Assembly: GCF_034059295.1 (NCBI RefSeq)
Contig: NZ_CP139141.1
Span: 3,765,001-3,829,000 of the forward strand
DNA: 64,000 nt
Source: Pseudomonas sp. HR96
GTDB taxonomy: Bacteria > Pseudomonadota > Gammaproteobacteria > Pseudomonadales > Pseudomonadaceae
Direction: 5' to 3'
The notes under the pieces are model-generated. The model was not told the origin of the DNA. It was given only the letters and a program-made list of their open reading frames with translations, and did not search any database. Position numbers and translations under genes: made by a program. Shown piece by piece: positions 49,674 to 59,380 of the stretch. Position 1 is the stretch's first letter; every line of letters begins with the position of its first letter.

Positions 49674-51112
49674 TGAACCGCGTCAAACTTTTCCTGCCCA
49701 GCCTGCTGGTCCTGGCCCTCGCCGCCTGCGCGGTTGGGCCCGACTACAAGACCCCGCAGACCGCTGCGGCCACCCTCGACGCGGTCAACGACAGCCAGTC
49801 GCCGGGGCACTACGACCGCACGCAGTTCGACGCGGTCTGGTGGCAGCAATTCGACGACCCGACGCTCAACCAGCTGGTGACCAGCGCATTGCAGGGCAAC
49901 CGTGACCTGCGCGTGGCCTTCGCCCGCCTCAAGGCGGCGCGAGCGATCGTCGACGACGTGGCCAACGACAACCTGCCCGTGGTCACCAGCCGCGCCAGCA
50001 GCCAGAACGGCCGCTCGCAGCAACCGGGCGAGACCGACAGCCGGGTGCGCGTGGAGCGCTACGACCTGGGCCTGGACATGGCCTGGGAGATCGACCTGTT
50101 CGGCCGCATCCAGCGTGAACTGGAGGCGAGCAAGGCGCAGCAGGACGCGACCCTGGAAGACCTGCGCCAGTTGCAGGTGAGCATGATCGCCGAGCTGGTG
50201 GACGCCTATGGCCAGTTGCGCGGGGCGCAGCTGCGTGAGCGGATCGCCCGCGACAACCTGAAGAACCAGCAGGATTCGCGCGGCATTACCGTGAGCCTGC
50301 GCGACAACGGCGTAGGCAACGAGCTCGACGTGGTGCGCGCCGACGCCCGCCTGGCCGCCGTGGAAGCCACCGTGCCGCAGCTGCAGGCCGAACAGGTGCG
50401 CGAGCGCAACCGCATCGCCACCCTGCTCGGCCAGCGACCGGAGCAGTTGACGGTGGACCTGAGCCCGAAACAGTTGCCGGCGATTTCCAAGGCCTTGCCA
50501 ATCGGCGATCCCGGCGAGCTGCTGCGCCGCCGTCCGGACGTGCGCAGCGCCGAACGGCAACTGGCAGCGGCCACGGCCAACGTCGGCGTGGCCACGGCCG
50601 ACCTGTTCCCGCGGGTCAGCCTTAGCGGCTTTCTTGGTTTTACCGCCGCACGCGGTTCGCAGATCGGCTCGGGCGCAGCCGCCGCCTGGGGCCTGGGCCC
50701 GAGCATCACCTGGCCCGCGTTCGATCTGGGCAGCGTGCGTGCGCGCCTGCGCGGCGCCAACGCCCAGGCCGAAGGCGCCCTGGCCACCTACGAGCAGCAG
50801 GTGCTGCTGGCGCTGGAAGAGTCGGAGAATGCGTTCAGCGACTACGGCAAGCGCCAGCAACGCCTGGTGTCGCTGATCAAGCAGAGCGAGTCCAGCCGAG
50901 CGGCGGCCAACCTGGCGTCGATCCAGTACCGCGAGGGCACCACCGACTACCTGGTGCTGCTGGACGCCGAACGCGAACGCCTGAGCGCCGAAGACGCCCA
51001 GGCCCAAGGCGAAACAGACCTGTACCGCGGCATCGTGGCGATCTACAAGGCGCTCGGCGGTGGCTGGCAGGTGGGCGGCCCGGTGAATCCGCCGGTGGTG
51101 GCGATGAAGTAA
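49673..51112 (+). CDS. oprN: Outer-membrane efflux lipoprotein, OprN type
   Basis: TolC-like channel of 479 residues. Signal peptide and lipobox: FLPSLLVLALAACAVGPDYK. OEP features: WWQQFDDPTLNQLVTSAL, LGLDMAWEIDLFGRIQRELE and the second-repeat RRPDVRSAERQLAAATANVG. GGGGAGG stands 6 bases before ATG 49673. Unlike OpmB in this window, loop 1 has no Ser/Thr tract. Last gene of mexEF-oprN. Confidence 0.94.
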   Translation: MNRVKLFLPSLLVLALAACAVGPDYKTPQTAAATLDAVNDSQSPGHYDRTQFDAVWWQQFDDPTLNQLVTSALQGNRDLRVAFARLKAARAIVDDVANDNLPVVTSRASSQNGRSQQPGETDSRVRVERYDLGLDMAWEIDLFGRIQRELEASKAQQDATLEDLRQLQVSMIAELVDAYGQLRGAQLRERIARDNLKNQQDSRGITVSLRDNGVGNELDVVRADARLAAVEATVPQLQAEQVRERNRIATLLGQRPEQLTVDLSPKQLPAISKALPIGDPGELLRRRPDVRSAERQLAAATANVGVATADLFPRVSLSGFLGFTAARGSQIGSGAAAAWGLGPSITWPAFDLGSVRARLRGANAQAEGALATYEQQVLLALEESENAFSDYGKRQQRLVSLIKQSESSRAAANLASIQYREGTTDYLVLLDAERERLSAEDAQAQGETDLYRGIVAIYKALGGGWQVGGPVNPPVVAMK

Positions 51113-51309
51113 CGGCCGGTCGCGCAGGAGCCGGCGAAGCTGGCGAGCAAAGCAACCCCGAACGCCAGGTTTGATGGGCCATGGGGCGGGCGAAGACCGC
51201 GAGGTGTGGGTCCCGATCCCACACCCACATCCAGCAATGCCGTTTGACTCCACCCCCCCACCTGTCCCAAGCTGAGCGGCCCGGCAAACCCTCGCGCTAT
51301 GGATGATGC

Positions 51310-52365
51310 ATGCCCAGACGCTTTCGCTATGCCGCCATCGCCCTGCTGGTGTCGTTGCTTGCAGGGTTGGCCTGGCACCTTGGCAGACCCTTGCCAGTAC
51401 CGGCCTCGGTCACCGTGCAACACAGCTACAGCATCGCCCTTGAAGCGGCCCACGACGGCAAGCCGGGGGCGGCGCGGCTGCTCTATCAGCAAATGGCCCG
51501 CACCGACCTCAGCGACATCCGCCGCGCCGGGCTGCTCGCCGAGCTGCCCAACTACCCCAGCCCCCAGGCCCTGAAGCTGGCCAAGGCAGACCTCGCTGGC
51601 GATCAGCCGCTGGTACGCCACGCCGCGATCGACTGCCTGGTGCAGCTGGTGTCCCGTGCCCAACGCAGCCTGCTGCTGGGCCCGCTGTTGAGCGACCCTG
51701 ACCTGGAGATTCGCTTCCACGCCGCCCGCGCCCTGCTGGACCTGTCGCCTGACGACCTGGGCCTGTACTTCGGCGAGCTGGAGAAGGTGCTCGATCAATA
51801 CATCGGCGCACTGCAACAGCAGCCCGACGATGCCGCCGCGCAGTTGCAACTGGCCCGGGTGCAGCTGCACAACGACGCCTATGCCCAAGCCGACGCGGCC
51901 TTGCAACGGGCGCGCACGCTGCAACCGGAAAACCTCGATACGGTGCCGGTCGCAGTCAGCGTGCTGGAGGGCCAGCACCAGCCGGACAAGGCCCGCGAGG
52001 TCCTCGCCGACCAGCTGCAGCGCCACCCGCAATCGGCGTTCCTGCAGTATCAGCTGGGCCAATGGCTGCTGCGCAACGGCGCCCCGGAATTCGCCCTGCT
52101 GGCGCTGACCCGGGCGGTGGAACTGGAACCGGACAACCAGGACTACCGCTACGATCTGGCGCTGGCATTGCACGGCCTGGAGCAGGTCGAAGCCGCCCAG
52201 CGCCAGCTCGACGAAATGCTGCGCAGGCAACCCGCCAACCGCAAGGCGCGAGTACTGTTGATCGGGTATTGGAAGGAAACCGGGCAATTGCAGAACGTGC
52301 AGATACTGCTCGCCGAACTGGAGCAGCAGAACCCCGACGACCCGGCCTTGCAACTGGCGCAGTGA
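51310..52365 (+). CDS. TPR/HEAT-repeat protein with N-terminal membrane anchor
   Basis: A 351-residue protein with one N-terminal helix (AAIALLVSLLAGLAWHLG), probably an anchor facing the periplasm. A HEAT-like segment (QPLVRHAAIDCLVQLVSRAQ to IRFHAARALLDLSPDDLGLY) is followed by TPR repeats such as AAQLQLARVQLHNDAYAQAD, FLQYQLGQWLLRNGAPEF and DYRYDLALALHGLEQVEAAQ. Such proteins scaffold complexes. It resembles the TPR parts of cytochrome-c-type or multihaem accessory proteins but has no haem motif. A short hairpin (52382-52397, GCTCCG/CGGAGC) follows, between it and the convergent receiver gene. Specific role unknown. Confidence 0.75.
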   Translation: MPRRFRYAAIALLVSLLAGLAWHLGRPLPVPASVTVQHSYSIALEAAHDGKPGAARLLYQQMARTDLSDIRRAGLLAELPNYPSPQALKLAKADLAGDQPLVRHAAIDCLVQLVSRAQRSLLLGPLLSDPDLEIRFHAARALLDLSPDDLGLYFGELEKVLDQYIGALQQQPDDAAAQLQLARVQLHNDAYAQADAALQRARTLQPENLDTVPVAVSVLEGQHQPDKAREVLADQLQRHPQSAFLQYQLGQWLLRNGAPEFALLALTRAVELEPDNQDYRYDLALALHGLEQVEAAQRQLDEMLRRQPANRKARVLLIGYWKETGQLQNVQILLAELEQQNPDDPALQLAQ

Positions 52366-52404
52366 GCAGCCGCGCCTGCAAGCTCCGGTGCCGGAGCGGT
52401 CGGT

Positions 52405-52782
52405 TCAGGACAGCAGTTTTTCGACGATTTCCTGCAGATCCTGCAGCGGGAACGGCTTGGCCAGAATCGGCGCCTTCAGCGCGATCGGGCTGTTTGACTC
52501 GAGAATCTCCGCCGGGTAGCCACTGATGAAGATCACCTTGAGCTCCGGGCGCAGCTTGACCGCCGGCTCGGCGATCGCCACTCCGGACACGCCGTTGGGC
52601 AGACGAAAATCGGTGATCATCAGGTCCAGATGCGGCTTGGTCGCCAGGATCTCGAACGCCTCGACACTGTCTTTGGCCTGCAATACGCGGTAGCCCTCAC
52701 CCGAGAGATAGTCGGCAAGTACCATCAGGATCGCGGGCTCGTCCTCGACGATCAGGACTACGTCTTGTGCATCTTCGCTCAT
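52405..52782 (-). CDS. Single-domain response regulator
   Basis: A 125-residue CheY-like receiver without an output domain. Acidic pocket and phosphoacceptor: VVLIVEDEPAILMVLADYLS, then LDLMITDFRLPNGVSG (Asp near 55), VIFISGYPAE and the lysine in PILAKPFPLQDL. The start MSEDAQD at 52782 is preceded by AGG six bases upstream. That start region is part of a 17-bp tandem duplication (copies of gctcatgaaaaacct at 52777 and 52794), so the ribosome binding site comes from the repeat. Last gene of the signalling cluster, 110 bp after the receiver-kinase gene. Confidence 0.88.
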   Translation of the reverse strand: MSEDAQDVVLIVEDEPAILMVLADYLSGEGYRVLQAKDSVEAFEILATKPHLDLMITDFRLPNGVSGVAIAEPAVKLRPELKVIFISGYPAEILESNSPIALKAPILAKPFPLQDLQEIVEKLLS

Positions 52783-52808
52783 GAAAAACCTATGCTCATG
52801 AAAAACCT
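52777..52808. repeat. Tandem duplication across the receiver gene's start site
   Basis: gctcatgaaaaacct occurs at 52777-52791 and 52794-52808 with a 17-bp period. On the minus strand the copies duplicate the Shine-Dalgarno-like AGG and the ATG, the upstream copy being out of frame. Confidence 0.75.
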
Positions 52809-52892
52809 GTGTTGGGGAACTGTCGATCGCTGCCAATACGACCGTGGCGCACTGCAGAGGTTGCGCCGCCGGTCGCTAAATAGTCGGTACGT

Positions 52893-54074
52893 TTACAAGG
52901 GCAGGCTGACACGGAACAACGAGCCTTCGCCCAACGCACTTTCCACCGTGATGCTGCCGCCGTGGGCGGCGACGATCTGCTCGGAAATGAACAGCCCCAG
53001 GCCCAGTCCGGCGACCACGTGCTTGGCCGACACGCGTTCGAACTGCTGGAAGATGCGCCCCTGGTTTTCCTTGCTGATGCCGATACCGTGATCGCGCACC
53101 TCCAGCCGGGCAAAGCCTTGATGGGCGTACACGGTGACCTCGATCGGCCCCTTGCCGCCATAGCGCAGGGCGTTGGAAACCAGGTTGGAGGCCACCTGTT
53201 CGATGCGGAACTCATCCCAGGTGCCGAACACCGGTTCGTCCGCCTGCAGGGCGACCGTGCAATCGGCAGCAGCCACCTGGGGGGCGAAGTTGTCCAGCAG
53301 GTTGGCGGTCAGCTGCACGAGGTCGAAACGGCTGGGGCGAATCGACAACTTGCCGGTGCGGATGCGCGAAACGTCGAGCATGTCCTCGATCAGGCGAATC
53401 AGGCTCTGGATCTGCCGCTCGTCGCGCTCGACCATGCCGCGCATCTTCTCCAGGGAAAAAGCGTCGGCGTTGTCCCGGGCCAGGTGCAGCTTGCGCAGCT
53501 GGGTTTCCAGGATAAGGCCGTTGAGCGGCGTACGCACTTCGTGGGAAACGATGGACATGAAGTCGTCGCGCATGCGCACCGCATGCTCCAGCTCGTTCTG
53601 CGTGACCTGCAGCTCCTTGAGCAGAATTTCCTGCTCCTGGCGGCTGCGCTCCAACTCGTCGAGCTGCTCCTTGAGGGTCTTGCGCTGGCGGTACAGGTCG
53701 ACGAAGACGTTGACCTTGCTCTTGACCGCATGGATATCCAGCGGCTTGTGCAGAAAGTCCACCGCGCCGCTTTCGTAACCCTTGAAGGCGTAGTTCATCT
53801 CGCGCCCGGCGGCGCTGACGAAAATGATCGGAATGTTCTTGGTCTTCTCGGTGCTGCGCATCAGTTCGGCCAGCTCGAAGCCGTTCATGCCCGGCATCTG
53901 CACGTCGAGAATGGCCATGGCGAATTCATGTTGCAGCAGCAGCGACAGCGCTTCGTCGGCCGAAAGCGCCTTGTGCACCTCCCGGTCGGGCTGCTTGATC
54001 AGCGCATCGAGCGCCAGCAGGTTCTCTGGCAGATCATCGACGATCAGCAGTTTGGCAGTTATTGGAGTTGTCAT
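52893..54074 (-). CDS. Receiver-histidine kinase hybrid without membrane domain
   Basis: Cytosolic protein of 393 residues: an N-terminal receiver (KLLIVDDLPENLLALDALIK, phosphoacceptor Asp in MAILDVQMPGMNGF, lysine in VDFLHKPLD), a coiled coil (LKEQLDELERSRQEQEILLK), a HisKA domain (MSIVSHEVRTPLNG) and an HATPase domain (N-box VASNLVSNALRYGG, G1 RDHGIGISKENQG, G2 GLGLGLFISEQIVA). It overlaps the cheB-like gene by ATGA, so it is translationally coupled. The receiver could accept phosphate from the large hybrid kinase and control this kinase's output. Confidence 0.9.
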   Translation of the reverse strand: MTTPITAKLLIVDDLPENLLALDALIKQPDREVHKALSADEALSLLLQHEFAMAILDVQMPGMNGFELAELMRSTEKTKNIPIIFVSAAGREMNYAFKGYESGAVDFLHKPLDIHAVKSKVNVFVDLYRQRKTLKEQLDELERSRQEQEILLKELQVTQNELEHAVRMRDDFMSIVSHEVRTPLNGLILETQLRKLHLARDNADAFSLEKMRGMVERDERQIQSLIRLIEDMLDVSRIRTGKLSIRPSRFDLVQLTANLLDNFAPQVAAADCTVALQADEPVFGTWDEFRIEQVASNLVSNALRYGGKGPIEVTVYAHQGFARLEVRDHGIGISKENQGRIFQQFERVSAKHVVAGLGLGLFISEQIVAAHGGSITVESALGEGSLFRVSLPL

Positions 54075-54643
54075 TGGGCCTGTTCCAGCCCGGCAAGCAG
54101 AGTGCCGATGCCGTGCAAAGGGAGAATATGATCAGGGATCAGCAGCTTCAGAGCAGCCAGCGGCATGACCGCCACCCGCGCTTCGGCGGGGTCCTGGACG
54201 ACAGTCAGACCACCTTGTGCGCCAACAGTTGCCAGGCCCCGTGCGCCGTCTTCGTTGGCGCCCGTGAGCAGCACGGCCGCCAAGGCCGGGCCATAGGCAT
54301 CGGCTGCCGACTGGAACAGCAGGTCGATGGCCGGACGGGAATAATGCACTCGCTCCTCCTGACTCAGGGAAAAACTCAAATCACGCTCCACCGACAGGTG
54401 ATAGCTGGGGCCGGCGAAATAGATGACCCCGGGCTCGATCGGAGCCTTGTCCACGGCCTGACGTACGGGGCGCATCAGGCGGCGCTCGAAGACCTCGGCC
54501 AATTGGCTGTGACGGTCGTCGGGCAGGTGCAGCACGGTGATCACCGGCAGGGCGAAGTCGCGCGGCAACGCGGCATAGACCGTCAGCAGGGCCTCGACGC
54601 CGCCGGCCGAAGCCCCCACCACTACTGCCTGGATTCTGCCCAT
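54071..54643 (-). CDS. CheB-type methylesterase catalytic domain without receiver
   Basis: A 190-residue CheB-family esterase or deamidase domain. The catalytic triad is visible: Ser12 in VVVGASAGGVEALL, His39 in VITVLHLPDDRH and Asp132 in LLTGANEDGARGL. Canonical CheB (about 350 residues) has an N-terminal receiver that regulates the esterase; here it is absent. ATG 54643 is the first that leaves the family's first strand at the N-terminus. It sits between cheR and the receiver-kinase gene. No chemoreceptor, CheA or CheW gene lies in this cluster, so its substrate is unclear: it could be a distant receptor or another protein. Confidence 0.85.
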   Translation of the reverse strand: MGRIQAVVVGASAGGVEALLTVYAALPRDFALPVITVLHLPDDRHSQLAEVFERRLMRPVRQAVDKAPIEPGVIYFAGPSYHLSVERDLSFSLSQEERVHYSRPAIDLLFQSAADAYGPALAAVLLTGANEDGARGLATVGAQGGLTVVQDPAEARVAVMPLAALKLLIPDHILPLHGIGTLLAGLEQAQ

Positions 54644-54692
54644 GAACTGCTGTCCGTCAATGCTGCCGGTCGAAAAGAGGCACCGGGCGCCA

Positions 54693-55553
54693 TCAAAGCT
54701 TGCGATAGATGCGTTCCGGTCGCGCCAGGGTCTCGAAGCGCGAACTGTACGCGGAAAAATCCAGGGTTTCCTTGCTGCCGAGCACCAGGAAGCCACGGTG
54801 ACAAAGGGAATCGTGAAACAGCCCGAAGGCGCGATCCTGCAACTTTTTATTGAAATAAATCAATACGTTACGGCATGAAATCAGCTGAGTCTCGGAAAAT
54901 ACGCTGTCGGTGGCCAGACTGTGGTCGGCGAAGGTCACGTTTTCGCGCAGGCTGCTGTCGAAGATCGCATTGCCGTAGGCGGCGGTGTAATAGTTGGAGA
55001 ACGCGTTCTGCCCACCGGCCTTCTGGTAATTCTCGGTGTAGGCGCGCACGTTTTCCATGGAATAGATGCCGACCTTGGCCTTCTCCAGCGACGTCGGGTT
55101 GATGTCGGTGGCGTAGATGATGGTGCGGTCGAGCAGGCCTTCCTCGCGCAGCAAAATCGCCATCGAGTACACCTCCTCACCGGTGCTGCAGCCGGCGATC
55201 CAGATCTTCAGCGAGGGGTAGGTGCGCAGCAGCGGCACCACCTCGCGGCGGATCATCAGGAAATGCTCGGGGTCGCGAAACATCGAGCTGACCGGGATGG
55301 TGAGGTATTGCAGCAGCTGCATGAACGCCGTGGCGTCATGCAGTACCCGCTCCTGCAGCGCGGAAATGGTCGCGCATTCCAGCTGGGTCAAGGCATGCAG
55401 GATGCGCCGCTTGACCGAAGCCCCCGAGTAGTCACGAAAATCGTAGCTGTACTTGAGGTAGATCGCCTCGATCAGCAGGCGGATCTCGATATCCATATCG
55501 CTGGTGCGCGGCGCCGCCACTGGGGCCGCGCCGCCTGCACGGGGTTCGCTCAC
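54693..55553 (-). CDS. CheR-type SAM-dependent methyltransferase
   Basis: A 286-residue CheR-family protein. The N-terminal CheR domain starts EIRLLIEAIYLKYSYDF; the catalytic domain shows KIWIAGCSTGEEVYSMAILL (SAM site), TIIYATDINPTSLEKAKVG, DSVFSETQLISCRNVLIYFN and LGSKETLDF. The start GTG 55553 uses the last base of the kinase stop TAG (TAGTG) and has GGAG nine bases before it. The ATG at 55496 would give 267 residues but has no site. The protein methylates glutamates of receptors in classical chemotaxis; here the partner is presumably the large hybrid kinase or a receptor elsewhere (inference). Confidence 0.85.
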   Translation of the reverse strand: MSEPRAGGAAPVAAPRTSDMDIEIRLLIEAIYLKYSYDFRDYSGASVKRRILHALTQLECATISALQERVLHDATAFMQLLQYLTIPVSSMFRDPEHFLMIRREVVPLLRTYPSLKIWIAGCSTGEEVYSMAILLREEGLLDRTIIYATDINPTSLEKAKVGIYSMENVRAYTENYQKAGGQNAFSNYYTAAYGNAIFDSSLRENVTFADHSLATDSVFSETQLISCRNVLIYFNKKLQDRAFGLFHDSLCHRGFLVLGSKETLDFSAYSSRFETLARPERIYRKL

Positions 55554-58500
55554 TAGATGCGCTCCAACTGGGGCAGCCACACGCGAATCAGCGAAAACAG
55601 GCGGTCGAGGTCGATAGGCTTGGCCAGGTAGTCGTTGGACCCTGCCTGCAGGCAGCGCTCCTGGTCGTCCTTCATGGCCTTGGCGGTGACGGCGATGATC
55701 GGCAGCTTGCGCCAGCGCGGATCCTTGCGGATCTCGCGGGTCGCTTCGTAGCCGTCCATTTCCGGCATCATCACGTCCATCAACACCAGGTCTATGTCCT
55801 CTACCGCATTGAGTCGCTCGATCGCTTCGCGGCCATTGCGCCCGATTTCAACGATGGCACCCTTGTGTTCCAGGGCGCTGGTCAGGGCAAAGATGTTGCG
55901 CACATCGTCGTCGACCACGAGGATCTTGCGGCCCTCGAAGACCTTGTCGCGGCTGCGTGCGGTTTTCAGCATTCTTTGCCGTTCGGTTGACAGCTGCGAT
56001 TCGACTTTGTGCAGAAAAAGTGTCACCTCATCGAGGAGGCGCTCGGGTGAACGCGCGCCCTTGATGATGATCGAGCGCGAGTACTTGAGCAGCTCGGTTT
56101 CTTCCTCGCGGGTGAGGTTGCGGCCGGTGTAGACGATCACCGGCGGGAACGAGCGAATCTCCTCCGTGGACATGCGCTTGAGCAGGTCGTTGCCAAGCAT
56201 GTCCGGCAGCTTGAGGTCGATGATCATGCAGTCGTAGATGTTTTCGCGCAGCAGGTCGAGGGCCTCCTGGGCAAAGCCCACGGCCGTGATCTCGATGTCG
56301 TCGTCGCCAATCAGGCGGGCGATGCTGTCGCGTTGCAGGTCGTCGTCCTCCACCAGCAGGATGCGTTTGAGCTTCTGCGTGAGCTTGGCTTCCAGGCGAG
56401 CGAACACCTGCTTGAGCTCGTCGCGGGTGGTCGGCTTGACCGCGTAGCCGACGGCGCCCATGTGCAGCGCGGCCTCGACCCGGTCCTCCACGGAAATCAC
56501 GTGCACCGGGATGTGCCGGGTGCTGGCCTGCTCCTTCAAGCGCTGCAGCACGGTCAGGCCGGAGTGGTCGGGCAGGCGCATGTCGAGCAGCACGGCGTCG
56601 GGCACAAAGCGCTCGGCCAGGTCGAAGCCCTCGTCGGCGCCGTGAGCCACCAGGCAGTGATAATCCAGCTCGTGGGCCAGGTCATAAAGGATGCGGGCAA
56701 AGTTCGGCTCGTCTTCGATCACCAGGATGCAGCGTTTGTCGAACGGCCCCTTGTCGCGGTCGTCGGGGAACTTGGCGATGACGATATCCGGGGCGCTCGG
56801 TACGGCGGGCGGCGGCGCGGGCACCGGCGCACGGGCCGGGATGATCGGCGGCGGCAGGTGGTCTCGCGCCGGCGCCACGGTGGCGCTGGCCAGGGCCTGC
56901 TCCTCGTACTGTTCGGGCAGCACCAGGGTGAAGATGCTGCCTTGGCCCAGCTCGCTGGTGACGCTGATGTAGCCGCCCATCAGCGCGGCCAGGTCGCGGG
57001 AAATCGACAGGCCCAGGCCGGTGCCGCCGTAGCGGCGGTTGGTGGTGCCGTCGGCCTGGCGGAAGGCTTCGAAAATGCTCTGCTGCTGGTCCTGGGCGAT
57101 ACCAATGCCCGAATCGCGAATATTGAAGGCGATACCACCGTTGGGCTGGCGCGACACGGTCAGGCCGACGCCGCCCTGCTCGGTGAACTTGAAGGCGTTG
57201 GACAGCAGGTTCTTGAGGATCTGCTCGACGCGCTGGCGGTCGGTGAACAACGACTGCGGCGCGCCCTCCTGCACATCCACGGTGAACTGCAGCTGCTTCT
57301 CGTGGGCCAGGGGCTCGAACATCGAGCGCAGGCCATCGACCAGGCGCGGCACGCTGAGGTTTTCCGGGCGCACTTCCAGCTTGCCGGCCTCGACCTTGGA
57401 AATGTCGAGGATATCGTTGATCAGGTGCAGCAGGTCGTTGCCTGCCGAGTAGATCGAGTCGGCGAACTTGACCTGCTCGCCGGTCAGGTTGCCCTGGGGG
57501 TTTTCCGACAGCAGCTTGGCCAGGATCAGCGAGCTGTTGAGTGGCGTGCGCAACTCGTGGCTCATGTTGGCGAGGAATTCGGACTTGTACTTGCTCGAAC
57601 GCTGCAGCTCTTCGGCGCGCTCCTCGAGCTGCACCTGAGCGCGGTTGAGTTCGGCGTTCTTGCGGTCCAGGGCGTCGCGCTGATCGGCCAGGGCGTCGGT
57701 GCGCTCGGCCAACTGCTCGTTGGTCTGCTCCAGTTCGGCCTGCTGGGTTTCCAGGTGCGCCTGGGATTCCTTGAGCACACGCGACTGCTCTTCGAGCTCT
57801 TCGTTGGCGGTTTTCAGTTCTTCCTGCTGCACTTGCAGCTCTTCGTTGAGCTGCTGGGTCTCGGCCAGCACTTCCTGCAGACGCTGGCGATAGCGCGCCG
57901 CCTCGATGGAGGTGCCGATGTTGCCGGCCAGCAGGTGCATCAGCTCGATGTCGCGCGGTTCGACGGCACGCAGAAAACCCAGTTCGATCACGCCATTGAT
58001 GTCGTCGTCATTGCTGGTGGGCATCACCAGAACGCTGCGCGGCGAGCCGTCACCCAGGCCCGAGCTGACCTTGAAATAGTCCTGCGGCACGTCGTCCAGG
58101 CGCACCAGGCGATTCTGCTGTACGGCTTGGCCGACGATGCCCTCGCCATTGATGATGGTCTGTTGCTGGCCTTCCTGCTCGCGGGAGAAACCGTAGGTGG
58201 CGACCCGGCGCAGGCTGCCGTGCTCCTCACGGACATAGACGGCGGCGACCACACTGCCCACATAGCTGGCAAAGAATCGCAGCACGTTGCGCCCAAGCAT
58301 CTGCAGGGTCAGCTGCCCCAGCACCTGCTCGGCCAGTTGCGTCTGCCCGGTGCGCAGCCAGGCCTGCTCCTGCAGGCGCTCGCTGGAGGCGATCTGGGCG
58401 TCGAGGTTATCGCCATAGGAATTGGACAAGGCGAGAATATCGCGGCGGCCGAACCAGGCGACCAGGCCGCTGATCAGCAGCACGAACAACACATAAAGGC

Positions 58501-59071
58501 TGATCGAGGCGGTGATGGTATGGGTCACGTCTTCGGCGCGAGTGACCCGCAGGCTCTGCTCCATGGCGATGAAGTCTTCGAACTCCTTGCGCACCTCGTC
58601 GGTCAGGCGCTTGCCCTGGCCAGCCTGCACGGCGGTGGAGAAGTCGGCGTTCTGGCGGCGCGCCTCGACCATGGACTGCGCGTAGGCGATCCATTCCTTC
58701 TGCATGGCCATGATGCGGGTCAGGCGATCGACCTGACGAGGGTTGTCCGACACCAACTGCTGCAGCGCTGGCAGCTCTGCCGCCAACCGCGGCTTGGCCA
58801 GTTCGAACGGGTCCAGGTAGCTGTTGTTACCGGTCAGCAGGAAGCCGCGCATGCCGGTTTCCATGTCGATCGACAGCTTGACCGCCTCGTTGGCGTTGTT
58901 GATCACTCGGTCGGTGTGCTCGACCCAGTCGATCACCGACATCAGGTAAACGATGATGCCGACGAACACCACGCCGCTCAGCAGCCCCACACCCAGGGGC
59001 AAACCGACGTTGCGACTCAGGAGTTTACGAAAGCTTTGCTCGTCGATCGTTGACGATTTAGTCATATCCAT
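55553..59071 (-). CDS. CHASE3-GAF hybrid sensor kinase with three receiver domains
   Basis: Membrane histidine kinase of 1172 residues. A helix near the N-terminus (VGLLSGVVFVGIIVYLMSVI), a CHASE3 periplasmic domain (about 45-185, with ETGMRGFLLTGNNSYLDPFE), a second helix, a GAF domain (about 245-395), and a long coiled coil rich in Glu and Gln (about 397-500) come first. Then HisKA (MSHELRTPLNSSLIL, near 502), HATPase (ILKNLLSNAFKFTEQ, GTGLGLSISRDLAA), a Pro-rich linker, and three receivers with phosphoacceptors in LLDMRLPDHSG, MIIDLKLPDM and LVLMDVMMPEMDGY (near 827, 950 and 1096). The start is 59071; ATG 59065 fits the AGG spacing better. First gene of the cluster, divergent from another receiver gene. 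Confidence 0.9.
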   Translation of the reverse strand: MDMTKSSTIDEQSFRKLLSRNVGLPLGVGLLSGVVFVGIIVYLMSVIDWVEHTDRVINNANEAVKLSIDMETGMRGFLLTGNNSYLDPFELAKPRLAAELPALQQLVSDNPRQVDRLTRIMAMQKEWIAYAQSMVEARRQNADFSTAVQAGQGKRLTDEVRKEFEDFIAMEQSLRVTRAEDVTHTITASISLYVLFVLLISGLVAWFGRRDILALSNSYGDNLDAQIASSERLQEQAWLRTGQTQLAEQVLGQLTLQMLGRNVLRFFASYVGSVVAAVYVREEHGSLRRVATYGFSREQEGQQQTIINGEGIVGQAVQQNRLVRLDDVPQDYFKVSSGLGDGSPRSVLVMPTSNDDDINGVIELGFLRAVEPRDIELMHLLAGNIGTSIEAARYRQRLQEVLAETQQLNEELQVQQEELKTANEELEEQSRVLKESQAHLETQQAELEQTNEQLAERTDALADQRDALDRKNAELNRAQVQLEERAEELQRSSKYKSEFLANMSHELRTPLNSSLILAKLLSENPQGNLTGEQVKFADSIYSAGNDLLHLINDILDISKVEAGKLEVRPENLSVPRLVDGLRSMFEPLAHEKQLQFTVDVQEGAPQSLFTDRQRVEQILKNLLSNAFKFTEQGGVGLTVSRQPNGGIAFNIRDSGIGIAQDQQQSIFEAFRQADGTTNRRYGGTGLGLSISRDLAALMGGYISVTSELGQGSIFTLVLPEQYEEQALASATVAPARDHLPPPIIPARAPVPAPPPAVPSAPDIVIAKFPDDRDKGPFDKRCILVIEDEPNFARILYDLAHELDYHCLVAHGADEGFDLAERFVPDAVLLDMRLPDHSGLTVLQRLKEQASTRHIPVHVISVEDRVEAALHMGAVGYAVKPTTRDELKQVFARLEAKLTQKLKRILLVEDDDLQRDSIARLIGDDDIEITAVGFAQEALDLLRENIYDCMIIDLKLPDMLGNDLLKRMSTEEIRSFPPVIVYTGRNLTREEETELLKYSRSIIIKGARSPERLLDEVTLFLHKVESQLSTERQRMLKTARSRDKVFEGRKILVVDDDVRNIFALTSALEHKGAIVEIGRNGREAIERLNAVEDIDLVLMDVMMPEMDGYEATREIRKDPRWRKLPIIAVTAKAMKDDQERCLQAGSNDYLAKPIDLDRLFSLIRVWLPQLERI

Positions 59072-59380
59072 TGGCCTGGGTGGGAACTCAAGCCGAGGAT
59101 TTTGCCGTAATTCCGAGTAAAAGTTCTATTTTTCCTACAGGCTTTTTCGAAAATAGGTCAGACTTTTCCTACAACCGTCAGCCATCGGCGAACGCCGGAC
59201 TGACCAAGCGCTATTCTGGTCGGCGGCCAATGCCGTTATGCTGTGCAGTCAAAACTCATTGGCAAAATGCCGCTACACTCGGGAACTCCCCCTGCACCAC
59301 TGGTTCTTACACTGCGGCTGAATCTTTGCCGACGCGCGCCATCGTCCAATCGCTTCATTACCGAATTCAGGATCGCCAAG
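59072..59380. promoter_or_regulatory. Divergent promoter region of the signalling cluster (309 bp)
   Basis: No gene is seen. AT-rich sequence from 59100 to 59200 holds two direct copies of ttttcctaca (near 59134 and 59164), which may be regulator sites serving the hybrid kinase (minus) and the receiver gene (plus). Confidence 0.4.

Noticed and set aside
51113..51309. Possible REP-like sequence after oprN
   Set aside because: It has short imperfect symmetry (gccggcgaagctggc) but no second copy in the window, so it was not listed as a repeat.
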